Below, piece by piece: positions 1 through 10,305 of a stretch of 64,000 bases of DNA. Position 1 is the first letter of the stretch. Every line of letters starts with the position of its first letter. Made by a program: the position numbers and the translations under genes. The notes beneath the pieces were generated by a model. The model was not told where the DNA came from, did not search any database, and saw only the letters and a list, made by a program, of their open reading frames with translations. The DNA comes from Impatiens glandulifera (taxonomy: Eukaryota > Streptophyta > Magnoliopsida > Ericales > Balsaminaceae), in the NCBI RefSeq assembly GCF_907164915.1, contig NW_025919521.1, forward strand, positions 1 through 64,000, written 5' to 3'.

Positions 1-856
1 ATAGCCAGCAACCTTGAAGAAAAGTAAACATTATATTTGGATGAACTCATAAAAACAAGATAAATCAATATTAAGATGATGAATTACCATAGCAATGATG
101 GGTTTTGGGCAACGTTTCATTACAATCTGCATCATATTAACAATCAAGAGATTAAGTTAGTTCAATACCATACTTTAATGAGTTTGATATATCATATTTA
201 CCTGAAAATCTAGAACATTGAGTCTGCCAAAGCTGTCATGATCCACATAACCTTCCTTCCCTCTCATTTTCTGATCCCCACCACTGCAAAATGCCTCATT
301 GCCCTGTTTTAGAAGAATTTCAGTTTTGTTTGTTTAAGGAATGGGAAACTCAACTGTTCATCTCATAATCTTGTCTCAAGAACATTCAATGGGCTATTCA
401 TATATATATGTAAATACCTTTCCGGTTAAAATGATAACTCCAATGGTAATATCGTCTCTTGCATCGTTCAAAGCACGAGTAAGCTCCTTAATCGTTTGGG
501 GACGGAAAGCATTTCTCCTCTCCGGTCTGTTAATAGTGAGCTACAGAAATAAACCGCAGCAAATCAGCAAATGAATGTGTATATTATTATTCCGATCGAT
601 CAAATACCTTTGCAATTCCTTCACCGACAGCTTTCTCGTAGATAATGTCGGTCCATTGTTTGCCGACTTCGTCGGTCGGGATGTTCTTCCAGACAGGTTT
701 GTGAGTCGGGACTTGGCCGTGAACACGATTGTAACTATCGTTCGTCACAGAAATGCACCTCTGATGACCGATGAAGCCGCCAGTGCTGGGAGGGGCGGGG
801 ACTGATGAGTCCATATGGCCGGAGATTGAATCCAATCTTCTTTGAGCGTTCTCCAT
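1..856 (-). CDS. DHNS: 1,4-dihydroxy-2-naphthoyl-CoA synthase, exons 1-5 (partial at left edge)
   Basis: Plant MenB homologue: closes the second ring of phylloquinone by converting o-succinylbenzoyl-CoA to dihydroxynaphthoyl-CoA, in peroxisomes. Coding exons read on the minus strand are 608-856, 418-540, 202-303, 88-126 and 1-12 (continuing outside); every intron is GT..AG, 67-114 bp long, and all junctions are phase 0, giving an open frame. Recognised family stretches are [13 protein letters not shown] and [14 protein letters not shown] (exon 1), [16 protein letters not shown] (exon 2, crotonase N-terminal strand), EAFCSGGDQ and [10 protein letters not shown] (exon 3), PKPIIAM (exon 4) and VAGY (exon 5). 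Residues 7-15 (RL, five residues, HM) fit a PTS2 peroxisomal signal, with Met replacing the usual Leu. The start is the first ATG in frame with the PTS2. The crotonase active-site half lies outside the window. No lesion seen, so it is probably a live gene. Confidence 0.93.
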
Positions 857-932
857 TTCTGTGTTGAATTTTGTTGAAGGTAGAGAGAGAACTGGAGAAT
901 GGAGCGGGTGCTAGATGAGAGATTTGGATGGG

Positions 933-942
933 ATTATTATAA
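933..942 (-). promoter_or_regulatory. candidate TATA element of the DHNS gene
   Basis: On the minus strand TTATAATAA lies about 80 bp upstream of the DHNS start codon. It is followed by a CT-rich leader (CTCTCTCTACC) typical of plant 5' UTRs. Position fits transcription starting roughly 50 bp before the ATG. Placement is inference from spacing only. Confidence 0.4.
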
Positions 943-1223
943 GAGAAGGACGCAAGAGTGAGCTGTGTGCATGACCACGCAGCCATGGAGAATCGGATAT
1001 GACTTCAATTGTCCGAATTTCAACAACAGTCCGCCATAACCATATTTTTCAAAACAATAATTTAGTTAGGTATGGAAAATAAGTTGAGGGAGATGATGAA
1101 AAGGATATTCAGAAATTGCTATTTATTTATATTCATTTAGTTTTTAGTTTAAGATTTTTTTTCTTTAAATAATGTGATTTTTATAACGGTTAAAAATAAA
1201 ATAATTATTATTTTTTAGATTGA

Positions 1224-1802
1224 ATATATATAGAAATTCATAAATTAATATTCGATTATTCAATAAACTCTCTAAGATAATATTTTTGGTCGGTCCCGAC
1301 TCGGAGATAGAGTGCTAAATTAATAATTCGCTAAAATTATAAGATAATACATTTTTGATAATTTATTTAGACCCCATATAAAATATAAATTAATAATTCT
1401 TTATATATAATATATTACATGAATGATTTATGAAGGTTTCTTGAAAAATGACTCAATTGTCTTTTGTTTTTTGTTGAAATCAATTTACCCTTGAATGTCG
1501 TCTCTAATTTTCCTTAGCATGATAAGAACTTCTGGTGTTGTTTTCTCAAAGTTAAAAAAAAATTGTTCAATGTGATTTCCGTTTTAATAGTTTCGTTTCG
1601 CGAAGGGGCTCCATTGTAGAACTTTCATCATCTTCTTCATCGATATCATCTTTATTAATTCCAACTAAGTATTTTAGTATAAATTAATAAAATATTAATT
1701 AATATATAAATTAATAATTATTAATTTATCAATTAATTAATAACTCTTTTAATTAATAAATTTTGGTCGTTCCAAGTTTATTTTTTTATAGAGTTTTTAC
1801 TG
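1224..1802 (-). mobile_element. pogo/Emigrant-like internally deleted element with transposase C-terminal remnant
   Basis: The right border reads TATAGAGTTTTTACTG followed by TA, matching the plant pogo (Emigrant/Lemi1) terminal sequence CAGT..AAACTCTATAAA in reverse and its TA target. The subterminal AATTAATAATT runs and the GGTCCCGACT motif are also typical. On the minus strand between about 1670 and 1440 a decayed C-terminus is readable: DIDEEDDESS, then IDFNKKQKTIESFFK, the closing motif of plant CENP-B/Tigger-like transposases, with stops and frame changes. The left border is vague (about 1224). It appears to be a deletion derivative keeping only the 3' coding end. Confidence 0.6.
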
Positions 1803-2369
1803 TATATATTTTTAAAATTAAGGATACCATCATAACACTTCACAGCCATGTCGCCGTGACTTTTTTTTGTCTTTTAAGTCACTTTTACTACTGGGCTACT
1901 TTGGTGGATGTAATTTATGATTTTTTTTTAATTTAATACATTTAAAAAAAATACAATTATCATTAATTCAAATAAAGAGTTACATTTATAAAAAAATAAC
2001 TAAATATAAAATTTAGATGTTAAATAATATTAGGAAAATTCACGTGCGATGCACATATACAAAATATAAATAAAATAAATTTAATAAAAAATTAATAATA
2101 ATATGTATTCAATGTTTAAAATTCTTAATAAATCACGAATATTATATATATTAAAATAAAAAATAGAACGCTCTCATTTCACATTTTATTCATTTCGGTA
2201 AAACAACTTATTTTCTCACATATCCCATCACATATTTTTTCCGAATGAACCTCTTATTTCGTGACCTAACACTTTCACTTTGGTCAATCAAATATTTGAT
2301 TCATATTTTTTTAACCACTTTTAATTGATACTGACATATTATATCTTAGTAAACCACATCACAATCACA
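1803..2369. other. AT-rich intergenic stretch with a Helitron-like end motif
   Basis: No gene seen. Positions 2030-2165 are an inverted copy of 35485-35612. On the minus strand this block ends GTGCATCGCAC, a short spacer, then CTAA, which resembles the hairpin plus CTRR terminus of Helitrons. The rest is low-complexity AT sequence. Confidence 0.35.
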
Positions 2370-5300
2370 CTTAGTTAAATGTTGTACTTGTTTTGTTAGG
2401 TTGCAAGTTCGAAACATACATATAATATTTTTAATTTTATTTTTAACCGTTTTAAATTTATGGGGTTAACCCACAATCAGACTCAAGTATCCATTTACTC
2501 TCACATATATATCTAAATGAACCACAACTCTCGACCCGGCAATGCGAACACTTTAAAAATTAAGCATTATTAAATATATATATATATATAAATTACTTAG
2601 TTAAAAATTTGAACTTATATTATTAAAATGTCGCGCGTTCATCTAATTTGGTGTTAATTTAAAATATAAAGTGTTATTAGCCTAGTTGGTTAAAGGGTTG
2701 TACTTTTTTTGTTAGGTTACAAGTTTGAAACATACATATAGCATTTTTAATTTTATTTTTAACCGTTTTAAGTTTATGAGCGAGTCAACCCACATTACGA
2801 CCCAAATATCCACTTACTCTCACATATATATTCAAATTAACCACAACTCTCGACCCAGAAATCTTGACACTTTAAAAATTAAACATCATTATATATATAT
2901 ATAGATTAGTTAATTAAAAAGTTGAACTTATATTCTTAAAATGTAACGCGTTCATCTAATTTGGTGTTGAATTTAAAATATAAAGTGTTATTAACTTAGT
3001 CGGTTAAAGAGTTGTACTTGTTTTGTTAGGTTGCAAGTTTGAAACATACATATAACATTTTTAATTTTATATTTAACCATTTTAAGTTTATGGGCGGATC
3101 AACCCAAAATCTGACCCAAGTATCACAGTACTCTCACATATATATATCTAAATTAACCATAACTCTCTACTCGTCAATCCTGACACTTTAAAAATTAAGC
3201 ATAATTATATATATAGATTAGTTAGTTAAAAAGTTGAACTTATATTGTTAAAATATCGCGCGTTCATCTAGTTTGGTGTTGAATTTAAAATATAAAATGT
3301 TATTAGCCTAGTTGGTTAAAGGTTGTACTTGTTTTGTTAGGTTGCAAGGTTGAAACATAAATATATCATTTTAATTTTATATTTAACTGTTTTAAGTTTA
3401 TGGTCGAGTCATCCCATAATCCGACCCAAGTATTCATTTACTCTCACATAAATATCCAAATTAACCAAAACTTTCGACTCGGCAATTTAGACCCTTTAAA
3501 AATTAAGCATCATTATATATATAGATTAGTTGGTTAAAAATTGAACTTATATTGTTAAAATGTCCCGCGCTCATTTTATTTGGTGTAGAATTTAAAATAT
3601 AAAGTGTTATTAGCCTAATTGGTTAAAGGGTTGTACATTTTTTGCTAAGTTGCAAGTTCGAAACGTACATATAGAATTTTTAATTTTATTTTTAACCGTT
3701 TTAAGTTTATGGGCGGGTCAACCCACAATCCGACCCAAATATTCATTTACTCACACATATATATCCAAATAAACATAGCTCTTGGCCCGACAATCCTGAC
3801 ACTTTAAAAATTAAGCATCATTATATATAGATTAGTTAGTTAAAAAGTTGAACTTATATTATTAAAATATCGCGCGTTTATCTAATTTGGTGTTGAATTT
3901 AAAATATAAAGTGTTATTAGCCTAGTTGGTTAAAGGGTTGTACTTGTTTTGTTAGGTTGCAAATTTGAAATATACATATAGTATTTTTAATTTTATTTTT
4001 AACCGTTTTAAGTTTATGGGCGAGTCAACCCACAATTCGATCCAAATATCAATTTACTCTCACATATATATCTAAATTCAGCTCTCGACTCAACAATTCA
4101 GAAACTTTAAAAATTAAGCACCATTATATATATATATATATATTAGTTAGTTAAAAAGTTGAACTTTTATTGTTAAAATATCACGCATTCATTTAATTTG
4201 GTGTAGAATTTAAAATATGAAGTGTTATTAGTTTAGTTAGTTAAAGGATTATACTTATTTTGTTATGTTGTAAGTTCGAAATATACATATAACATTTTTA
4301 TTTTTAACCGTTTAAATTTATGGGCGGGTCAACCCACAGTCCGACCCAAGTATCCATTTACTCTCACATATATATCAAAATTAGAACAGTTCTCGACCCG
4401 GTAATCCAAACACTTTAAAAATTAAACATCGTTATATATATATATATAAATTAGTTAGTTAAAAAGTTGAACTTATATTGTTAAAATGTTGCGCGTTCAT
4501 CTAATTTGGTGTTGAATTTAAAATATAAAGTGTTATTAGTCTAGATGGTTAAAGAGTTGTATTTGTTTCGTTAGGTTGCAAGCTTGAAATATACATATAT
4601 CATTTTTAATTTTATGTTTAACCGTTTTAAGTTAATGGGAGGGTCAACCCACTATCCGACCCAATTATCCATTTACTCTCACATATATATCTAAATTAAC
4701 CACAACTCTCGACCCGACAATCTGAACACTTTAAAAATTAAATATCATTATATATATATATATATTAGTTATTTAAAAAGTTGAACTTATATTGTTAAAA
4801 TGTCACGCGTTCATCTAAATTGGTGTTGAATTTAAAATATAAAGTGTTATTGCCTACTTTGTTAAAGGGTTGTACTTATTTTATTAGGTTGGAAATTTGA
4901 AACATACATATATCATTTTTAATTTTATTTTTAACCGTTTTAAGTTTATGGGCGACTCAAGTATCTATTTACTCTCACATATATATTCAAATTAACCACA
5001 ACTCTCGACCCGAAAATCCGGACATTTTATAAATTAAGCATCATTATATATATAGATTAGTTAGTTAAAAAGTTGAACTTATTTTTAAAATGTTGCGCGT
5101 TCATCTTATTTGGTGTTTATTTTAACATATAAAGTGTTATTAGTCTAGTTGGTTAAAGTGTTGTACTTGTTTTGTTAGGTTGAAAGTTCAAAACATACAT
5201 ATAATATTTTAATTTTATTTTAACCGTTTTAAATTTATGGGCGAGTCAACCCACAATCCGACCCAAGTATTCATTTACTCTCATATATATATTCAAATTA

Positions 5301-5675
5301 ACCACAGCTCTCGACCCGACAATCCGGACACTTTAAAAATTATGCATCATTATATATATATATAAATTAGTTAGTTAAAAAATTGAACTTATATTGATAA
5401 AATGTAACGCGTTCATCTAATTTTGTGTTGAATTTAAAATATAAAGTGTTATTAGCTTAGTTGGTTAAAGAGTTGTACTTGTTTTTTTAGGTTGCAAGTT
5501 TGAAACATACCTATAACATTTTTAATTTTATATTTAACCATTTTAAATTTATGGGCGGGTCTACCCACAATCCGACCAAATATCCATTTATTCTCACATA
5601 TATATCCAAATTAACCACAGCTTTCGACCCGACAATCCGGATACTATAAAAATTAAGCATCATTATATATATAGA
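2370..5675 (+). repeat. tandem array of ~308-bp SINE-like units (11 copies)
   Basis: The landmark GTGTTATTA recurs at 2671, 2985, 3297, 3604, 3911, 4222, 4530, 4844, 5134 and 5446 (spacing 290-314 bp), with one partial copy before them. Each unit has TAGCCTAGTTGG, an exact fit to the tRNA/SINE A-box pattern TRGCNNAGTNGG, and about 35 bp later GGTTGCAAGTTCGAAAC, whose GTTCGAAAC is a pol III B box. The rest of the unit holds a conserved GGGTCAACCC block, a (TA)n run and a GCGCGTTCATCTAATTTGG tail. Units differ by many substitutions, so the array is old. The tRNA-like head is seen directly; SINE ancestry is inferred. Confidence 0.8.
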
Positions 5676-6780
5676 TTACAAATATACATTAATTAAAATT
5701 ATAATAAAGAATATCAAAAAATCTTGTAATTTTTTTAAGGTGTCTTCAAAGATATGTAACAATGACTGATAAAGTATAGAAAATCGAACAAATCAATTAT
5801 ACGGTATCAAAAGAATTTCTACAAATATTCAGAGCGATAATAAAAATTATCATTGTCCGATGATTGTAAATAATGCCAAAAAGAGAGAAGTTAAGTGATA
5901 ACTGACCATCTAAATATATGATCAAAGAAGTGAAAAAATCATAAAAACAATAAAAAGATACAGGTAAGAGGACCTCTAACTGAAATTATGTTTTATTGAC
6001 TCTTTATTATTATTTGACAATAAAAAACAACTCAAAATAGATAATTTTCTCTCATTTGTTACTAAAGATGGGACAAACACAGACTCGAAAAATAACCAGT
6101 AAGCAATCGAAGGGTATAAGCAGCAAAACCTATCAACAAATAATATTATTATTCAGATTATAAAAAATCGGATAAAAATCGAATATGAGTAACAAAATGT
6201 CACATCAAACAAAACACAACACCAACTCAAATATAAGTAATGATAAAAAAACGAGACAACCTCCAATGTTAAAAAAAATAATTGAGAGAAGTAAAAAACA
6301 CATTTCAACTCTTTGAGAAGTATACTTTTTAGAGAAAAAAATTAGTGGAGTGAAATATACATATAATTATAAATATTTTCTCTTAAATTAAGATTTCACA
6401 ATTGAGAGTTATGAAGGTGAATTTATATATATATATATATAGTTATGAGGTTTCATGTGTAATTATATAAAATATAAAGTAGATAGATATTAGATATAAA
6501 ATTATTTTTGAGTGAAGGATGAGCAATCACAAGAAAGTTGGATATGTATGTTTTTTTTTTGTTTTGTTACAAGAATGTTAGGTATGTATTTATAAGGTAA
6601 ACAAGTGTATAGTTGTATACTTTATTATTATAACAATTTAATTCAAAAAAGTTGAATAAATTTTATAGTTTATCCTATTTATATATTGAATGGCATTTAA
6701 ACTATTTTTATTTTAAAAAAACTTTCTAAAACAATAAATATAAAGGTTGAAACTTATATATACTTAATTTTCATAAATCA
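5676..6780. repeat. dispersed repeat, copy 1 (uninterrupted)
   Basis: This AT-rich block is colinear with 35735-36755 plus 50861-51010: shared landmarks include CATTAATTAAAATT, AGGTGTCTTCAAA, GTAAGAGGACCTC and CACAAGAAAGTTGGATATGTAT. Near 6573 it reads AAGAATGTTAGGTATGTATT, which is the uninterrupted form of the site where copia inserted in copy 2. No coding potential seen; transposon superfamily unknown. Confidence 0.75.
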
Positions 6781-7345
6781 TATAAAATAACTCATTGAGA
6801 TATTTAAAGTGTCAAAATTCAATTTTAATTTCACTTAGAAATATCTTAAATTAAAATAAGTTCATGTCTATGGCATATTCATTATGCAAACATTTTAAAT
6901 TAAAATAATAAAAATAAATCAACACCGTAAACACTAAAATTATACACATCCAATTTATAAAATTTAAATAACTATTTTGATTATTTTTTAATAAATAAAT
7001 CAAAATAATTAAACCCTAAGGACAAAACCTAATTAAACAATTAATTATTGTAATAATTAAATCTAAATTAATTAAAGATAATGACAAAATAAATAAATAA
7101 AATAATTTAGGATAAATGTTATACCCATTTTATCTCAAATTAATTTTTAAAAAATCAAAGGGATTAAAAAAAAATAATTTAGGATAAATGTTATATTTAT
7201 TTTATCCCAAATAAATTATTTATTAAAACAAAAAAATAAAAAATAAATGTCATATTTATTTTAAATATATATTTTTTATTTTAAAGATTTAAAAATATAA
7301 CCAAAAGGGTGAAAGAAAAATTAATTTCAAATAAACTCTTAAGGT
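6781..7345. other. AT-rich stretch without genes
   Basis: Nearly pure A/T with short direct repeats of AATTTAGGATAAATGTTATA and TTATTTTATCCCAAAT around 7105-7215. No open frame of note, no recognisable terminus. Confidence 0.6.
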
Positions 7346-8010
7346 TTTAAATAAAAATAAAATATGTAATCGGGTGTAGCCGTAATTCGGGAGAATAGCT
7401 ACAGCCGAAACCGCGACCATCATATAAGCACTAGATTTTTATCCAACGCCTAGGAGTTGCCCGCATCGCCCGTTATAGTGAAAGGAGCGCGCATCCGCAT
7501 AGTAATGAATCGCCTAATGCGTCGTTAGCTGAAACGCGATGGAACGCCCGAAAGGCAACGACGTGCTGACAAAATGCCAACATAACGCTCTGCATCCGCA
7601 ATTTTTCCTGAAACGAATTTGTTTCATCCCTGGATCAACGTCTTCATCGCAACGCTAGATGGATAACCATCCGCATCTATTTTTTATTTTTCAAAGATGG
7701 AATTTCATCATTTATAGATGGATTGACTTCATTCTTAAACTGAAATGATCACCCTACTTCGGTGATCATTTCCCATAAGCCTAGGATTGCTATCATGGCC
7801 TATGCCGACGACTGATCAGAAGAATAGCCAAAACACCATAAGTGGTGTTTAACTAATTCAAGTACACTTGGCTTATCAATTAACTTCAGGATGCTATAAA
7901 TAGCCTCATTTGATAATTCTGAAGCTAAGATATAACATCTCAAACTCTCAATCGAAAGATTTCAAAAATCCATCATTAAAGCTCAAAGCTTCTAAGTTTT
8001 CATATCACGA
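7346..8010 (+). other. GC-contrasting island, probable retrotransposon LTR remnant
   Basis: About 330 bp (7370-7690) are close to balanced base composition, in sharp contrast to the surroundings. No coding frame is visible. Downstream GCTATAAATAGCC (about 7896) is a good TATA box followed by CATTTGATAATTCTGAAG and an AAACTCTCAATC leader. TATA box, island and lack of ORF suggest an LTR fragment, cut off on the right by the inverted SINE-like copies. No matching second LTR or PBS was found, so the identity is inference. Confidence 0.35.
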
Positions 8011-8760
8011 CTTAAAACTTGGATTTAAATTCAACACCAAATTTAATGAACGTGGGACATTCTTAACAATATAAGTTAACCTTTTTAACTAACTAATATA
8101 TATATATATAATAATAATACTTAATTTGAAAGTGTATGGATTGTCGGGTCAAGAGTTGTGGTTAAATTAGATATATATGTGAGAGTAAATGGATATTTGG
8201 GTCGGATTGTGGGTTGACCCGCCCATGAACTTAAAACGGTTAAAAATAAAATTGAAAATAATATAATTATGTTTCAAACTTGCAACCTAACAAAATAAGT
8301 AAATCATTTAACCAACTAGGTTAATAAGACATTATATTTTAAATTCAACACCAAATTTTATAAATGTGTGATATTCTTAAAAATATAAGTTCAATTTTTT
8401 AAATAACTAATATATATATATATATAATAATAATGCTTAATTCAAAATGTCTAGATTGTAGGGTCGAGAGCTATGATTAATTTGGAAATATAAATGTGAG
8501 AGTAAATGGATACTTGGTTCGGATTTTGAGTTGACTCGGCCATAATTTTTTTTTTGAATTAAAGGAGAACTAACATGACAACCCACATACATGGTTCCCC
8601 GCTTAAACTCAAAGCGCTTCCAGATCCCGGACATAAACTTAAAAGGCCAAAACTAAAATTAAAAATGATATATGTAATTTTCGAACTTACAATCGAACAA
8701 AACAATTACAACCTTTTAACAAACTATTTAATTCATTCATATAATATATATAATAAACCT
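8011..8760 (-). repeat. two inverted copies of the ~308-bp SINE-like unit
   Basis: These read in reverse the same blocks as the 2.4-5.7 kb array: TTCAACACCAAATTTAATGAACG, the (TA)n run, GGGTTGACCCGCCCAT, GTTTCAAACTTGCAACCTAAC (B box) and AACCAACTAGGTTAATAAGAC (A box). The first copy is about 8020-8330, the second 8335-8760 and more diverged (region 8520-8640 is rearranged). Confidence 0.75.
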
Positions 8761-9132
8761 TAATAGTGAAAAAAAAAGTTTAGTTAAATTTATGTTTTAT
8801 TTTAATAATAAATCTAAATTACTAAAATTCAAAATTTATTTTAAAAAATAATAAAAAAATTAACATTAATAGTATAATAATAATTCATTCAAATGTATAT
8901 ATAATAAACCTTAATAAAAAAATTAATTAATTTTAAAAATAAATATTTAATTTAAATATATTAAAATAATAAGTATTTTTTAATTGTTAGTCACATAAAT
9001 TATATATTCATAAACAAAATTATAAATATAAAATGACAATTTTAACTGGTTTAATGGTTGAAGTTTTAATGCTACATAATAGATGGTTAGATGTGAATGA
9101 TATTGATTAAAATTTGCGATAAATTGGTGGGT
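8761..9132. other. AT-rich flank left of the giant MULE
   Basis: No gene. Direct repeat of ATATATAATAAACCTTAATA near 8745 and 8897. Immediately before the MULE the sequence GGTGGGT leads into the duplicated target. Confidence 0.6.
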
Positions 9133-9141
9133 GGGTAAATG
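9133..9141. repeat. 9-bp target-site duplication, left copy (GGGTAAATG)
   Basis: GGGTAAATG sits directly outside the left TIR and recurs in the same orientation directly outside the right TIR (31011-31019). Nine bases is the hallmark length for Mutator-superfamily insertion. Confidence 0.92.
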
Positions 9142-9241
9142 CAATCCGGATATTCTGCTACCGATTCCCGTGTTCCCTTGTTGCGGACCAATCAAATTGC
9201 AGAATTATTATTATATTAATAAATCAATCTGGGTAGGAGAT
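9142..9241 (+). repeat. MULE left terminal inverted repeat
   Basis: Begins CAATCCGGAT and runs about 100 bp. It matches the reverse complement of 30911-31010 with only about seven mismatches, including the blocks CTGCTACCGATTCCCGTGTT and GCGGACCAATCAAATTGCAG. Confidence 0.93.
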
Positions 9242-10165
9242 TACAAATATACATTAACCCTTGTAAACCCCCAAACCCACTCATGAGAAGACCGTTTGCC
9301 TGTCATGGAAATACACTAACTCTTGTATGTAAATACCAAAATTAACTTGAATTTTATATTTCATTTTTTTAAATATTAATTCAATTTATTAAAAATGACA
9401 TGCAGCGAGAAATCTTCGCTTCAATTACTTAACTCTTATTTTTATTTTTTTTATGTAATTTGTTTTACGAGGAGACGCTAAGGAGCGACGCTTAAATTAT
9501 TTTTAACCTGACCTTCATGTAAAACCCCCTACCCTCCCATGAGAAGACCGTTTATCTCTCATGTAAGTACACTGACTCATGTATGTAAAGACCAAGAATT
9601 TAATACTTCTATTTATTAAATATTAAATAAGTTTATTTGACATGACATGCAGAGAAGAAATCTTCGCTTCAATTACTTATTTTTATATTTTAATTTCTTT
9701 ATGAAATGTTACGAGCATACGATTTGCATTATTAAATATTAATTAAATTTATTAAAAATAATATGCAGCGAATAAATATTCGCTTCGATTACTTCATTTT
9801 AGTTTTAATTTTTTTTTTGTAATTTTTATTTAAGAGGAGATGATTTGGAGCGATGAAATATTCGCTTAAATTACATAATTTAATATTTAAAAAAAATTCA
9901 ATTTTAAATTTACGAGGAGACGGTTTAAAGCGAATAAATCTTCGCTTCAATTATTTTTAACCTAACGTTCATGTAAAACCCCTCCCCTCCCATGAGAAGA
10001 CCGTTTACCTCTCATGTAAATACACTTAATGAGCGAAATTACATGCAACGAATAAATCTTCGCTTCAATTACTTATTTTTATATTTAAAATAATTTATGA
10101 ATTTTTTTACGAGGATACGATATAGAACGAATATTTCTTCGCTTCAATTACTTATTTTTATAATT
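9242..10165 (+). repeat. left subterminal array of GCGAAG palindromes
   Basis: Repeated modules alternate a near-palindrome (AGCGAAGAAATCTTCGCTT and variants), a T-rich spacer, ACGAGGAGACG, and a block CATGTAAAACCCC..CCCATGAGAAGACCGTTT..CTCATGTAA. The module recurs roughly every 250-300 bp. The same array, reverse-complemented, ends the element at 29.95-30.77 kb, so the functional inverted repeat extends well past the 100-bp TIR. No gene here. Confidence 0.85.
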
Positions 10166-10305
10166 ACAATTTCCCGCTACAATCCCACTCTTCATTTTTA
10201 TAAGCAACTGTTCATATTCTTCTCTCTTTATCTCCTGGCGATCATCAAATATTCAACGTTGAAACCCTAGAGATTTCTTCTATTCTACAAGGATTTCTTC
10301 TGAAA

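Noticed and set aside
2671..5500. tRNA genes at each A/B box pair
   Set aside because: No acceptor stem or cloverleaf can be formed; only the internal promoter boxes are conserved, as in SINEs.
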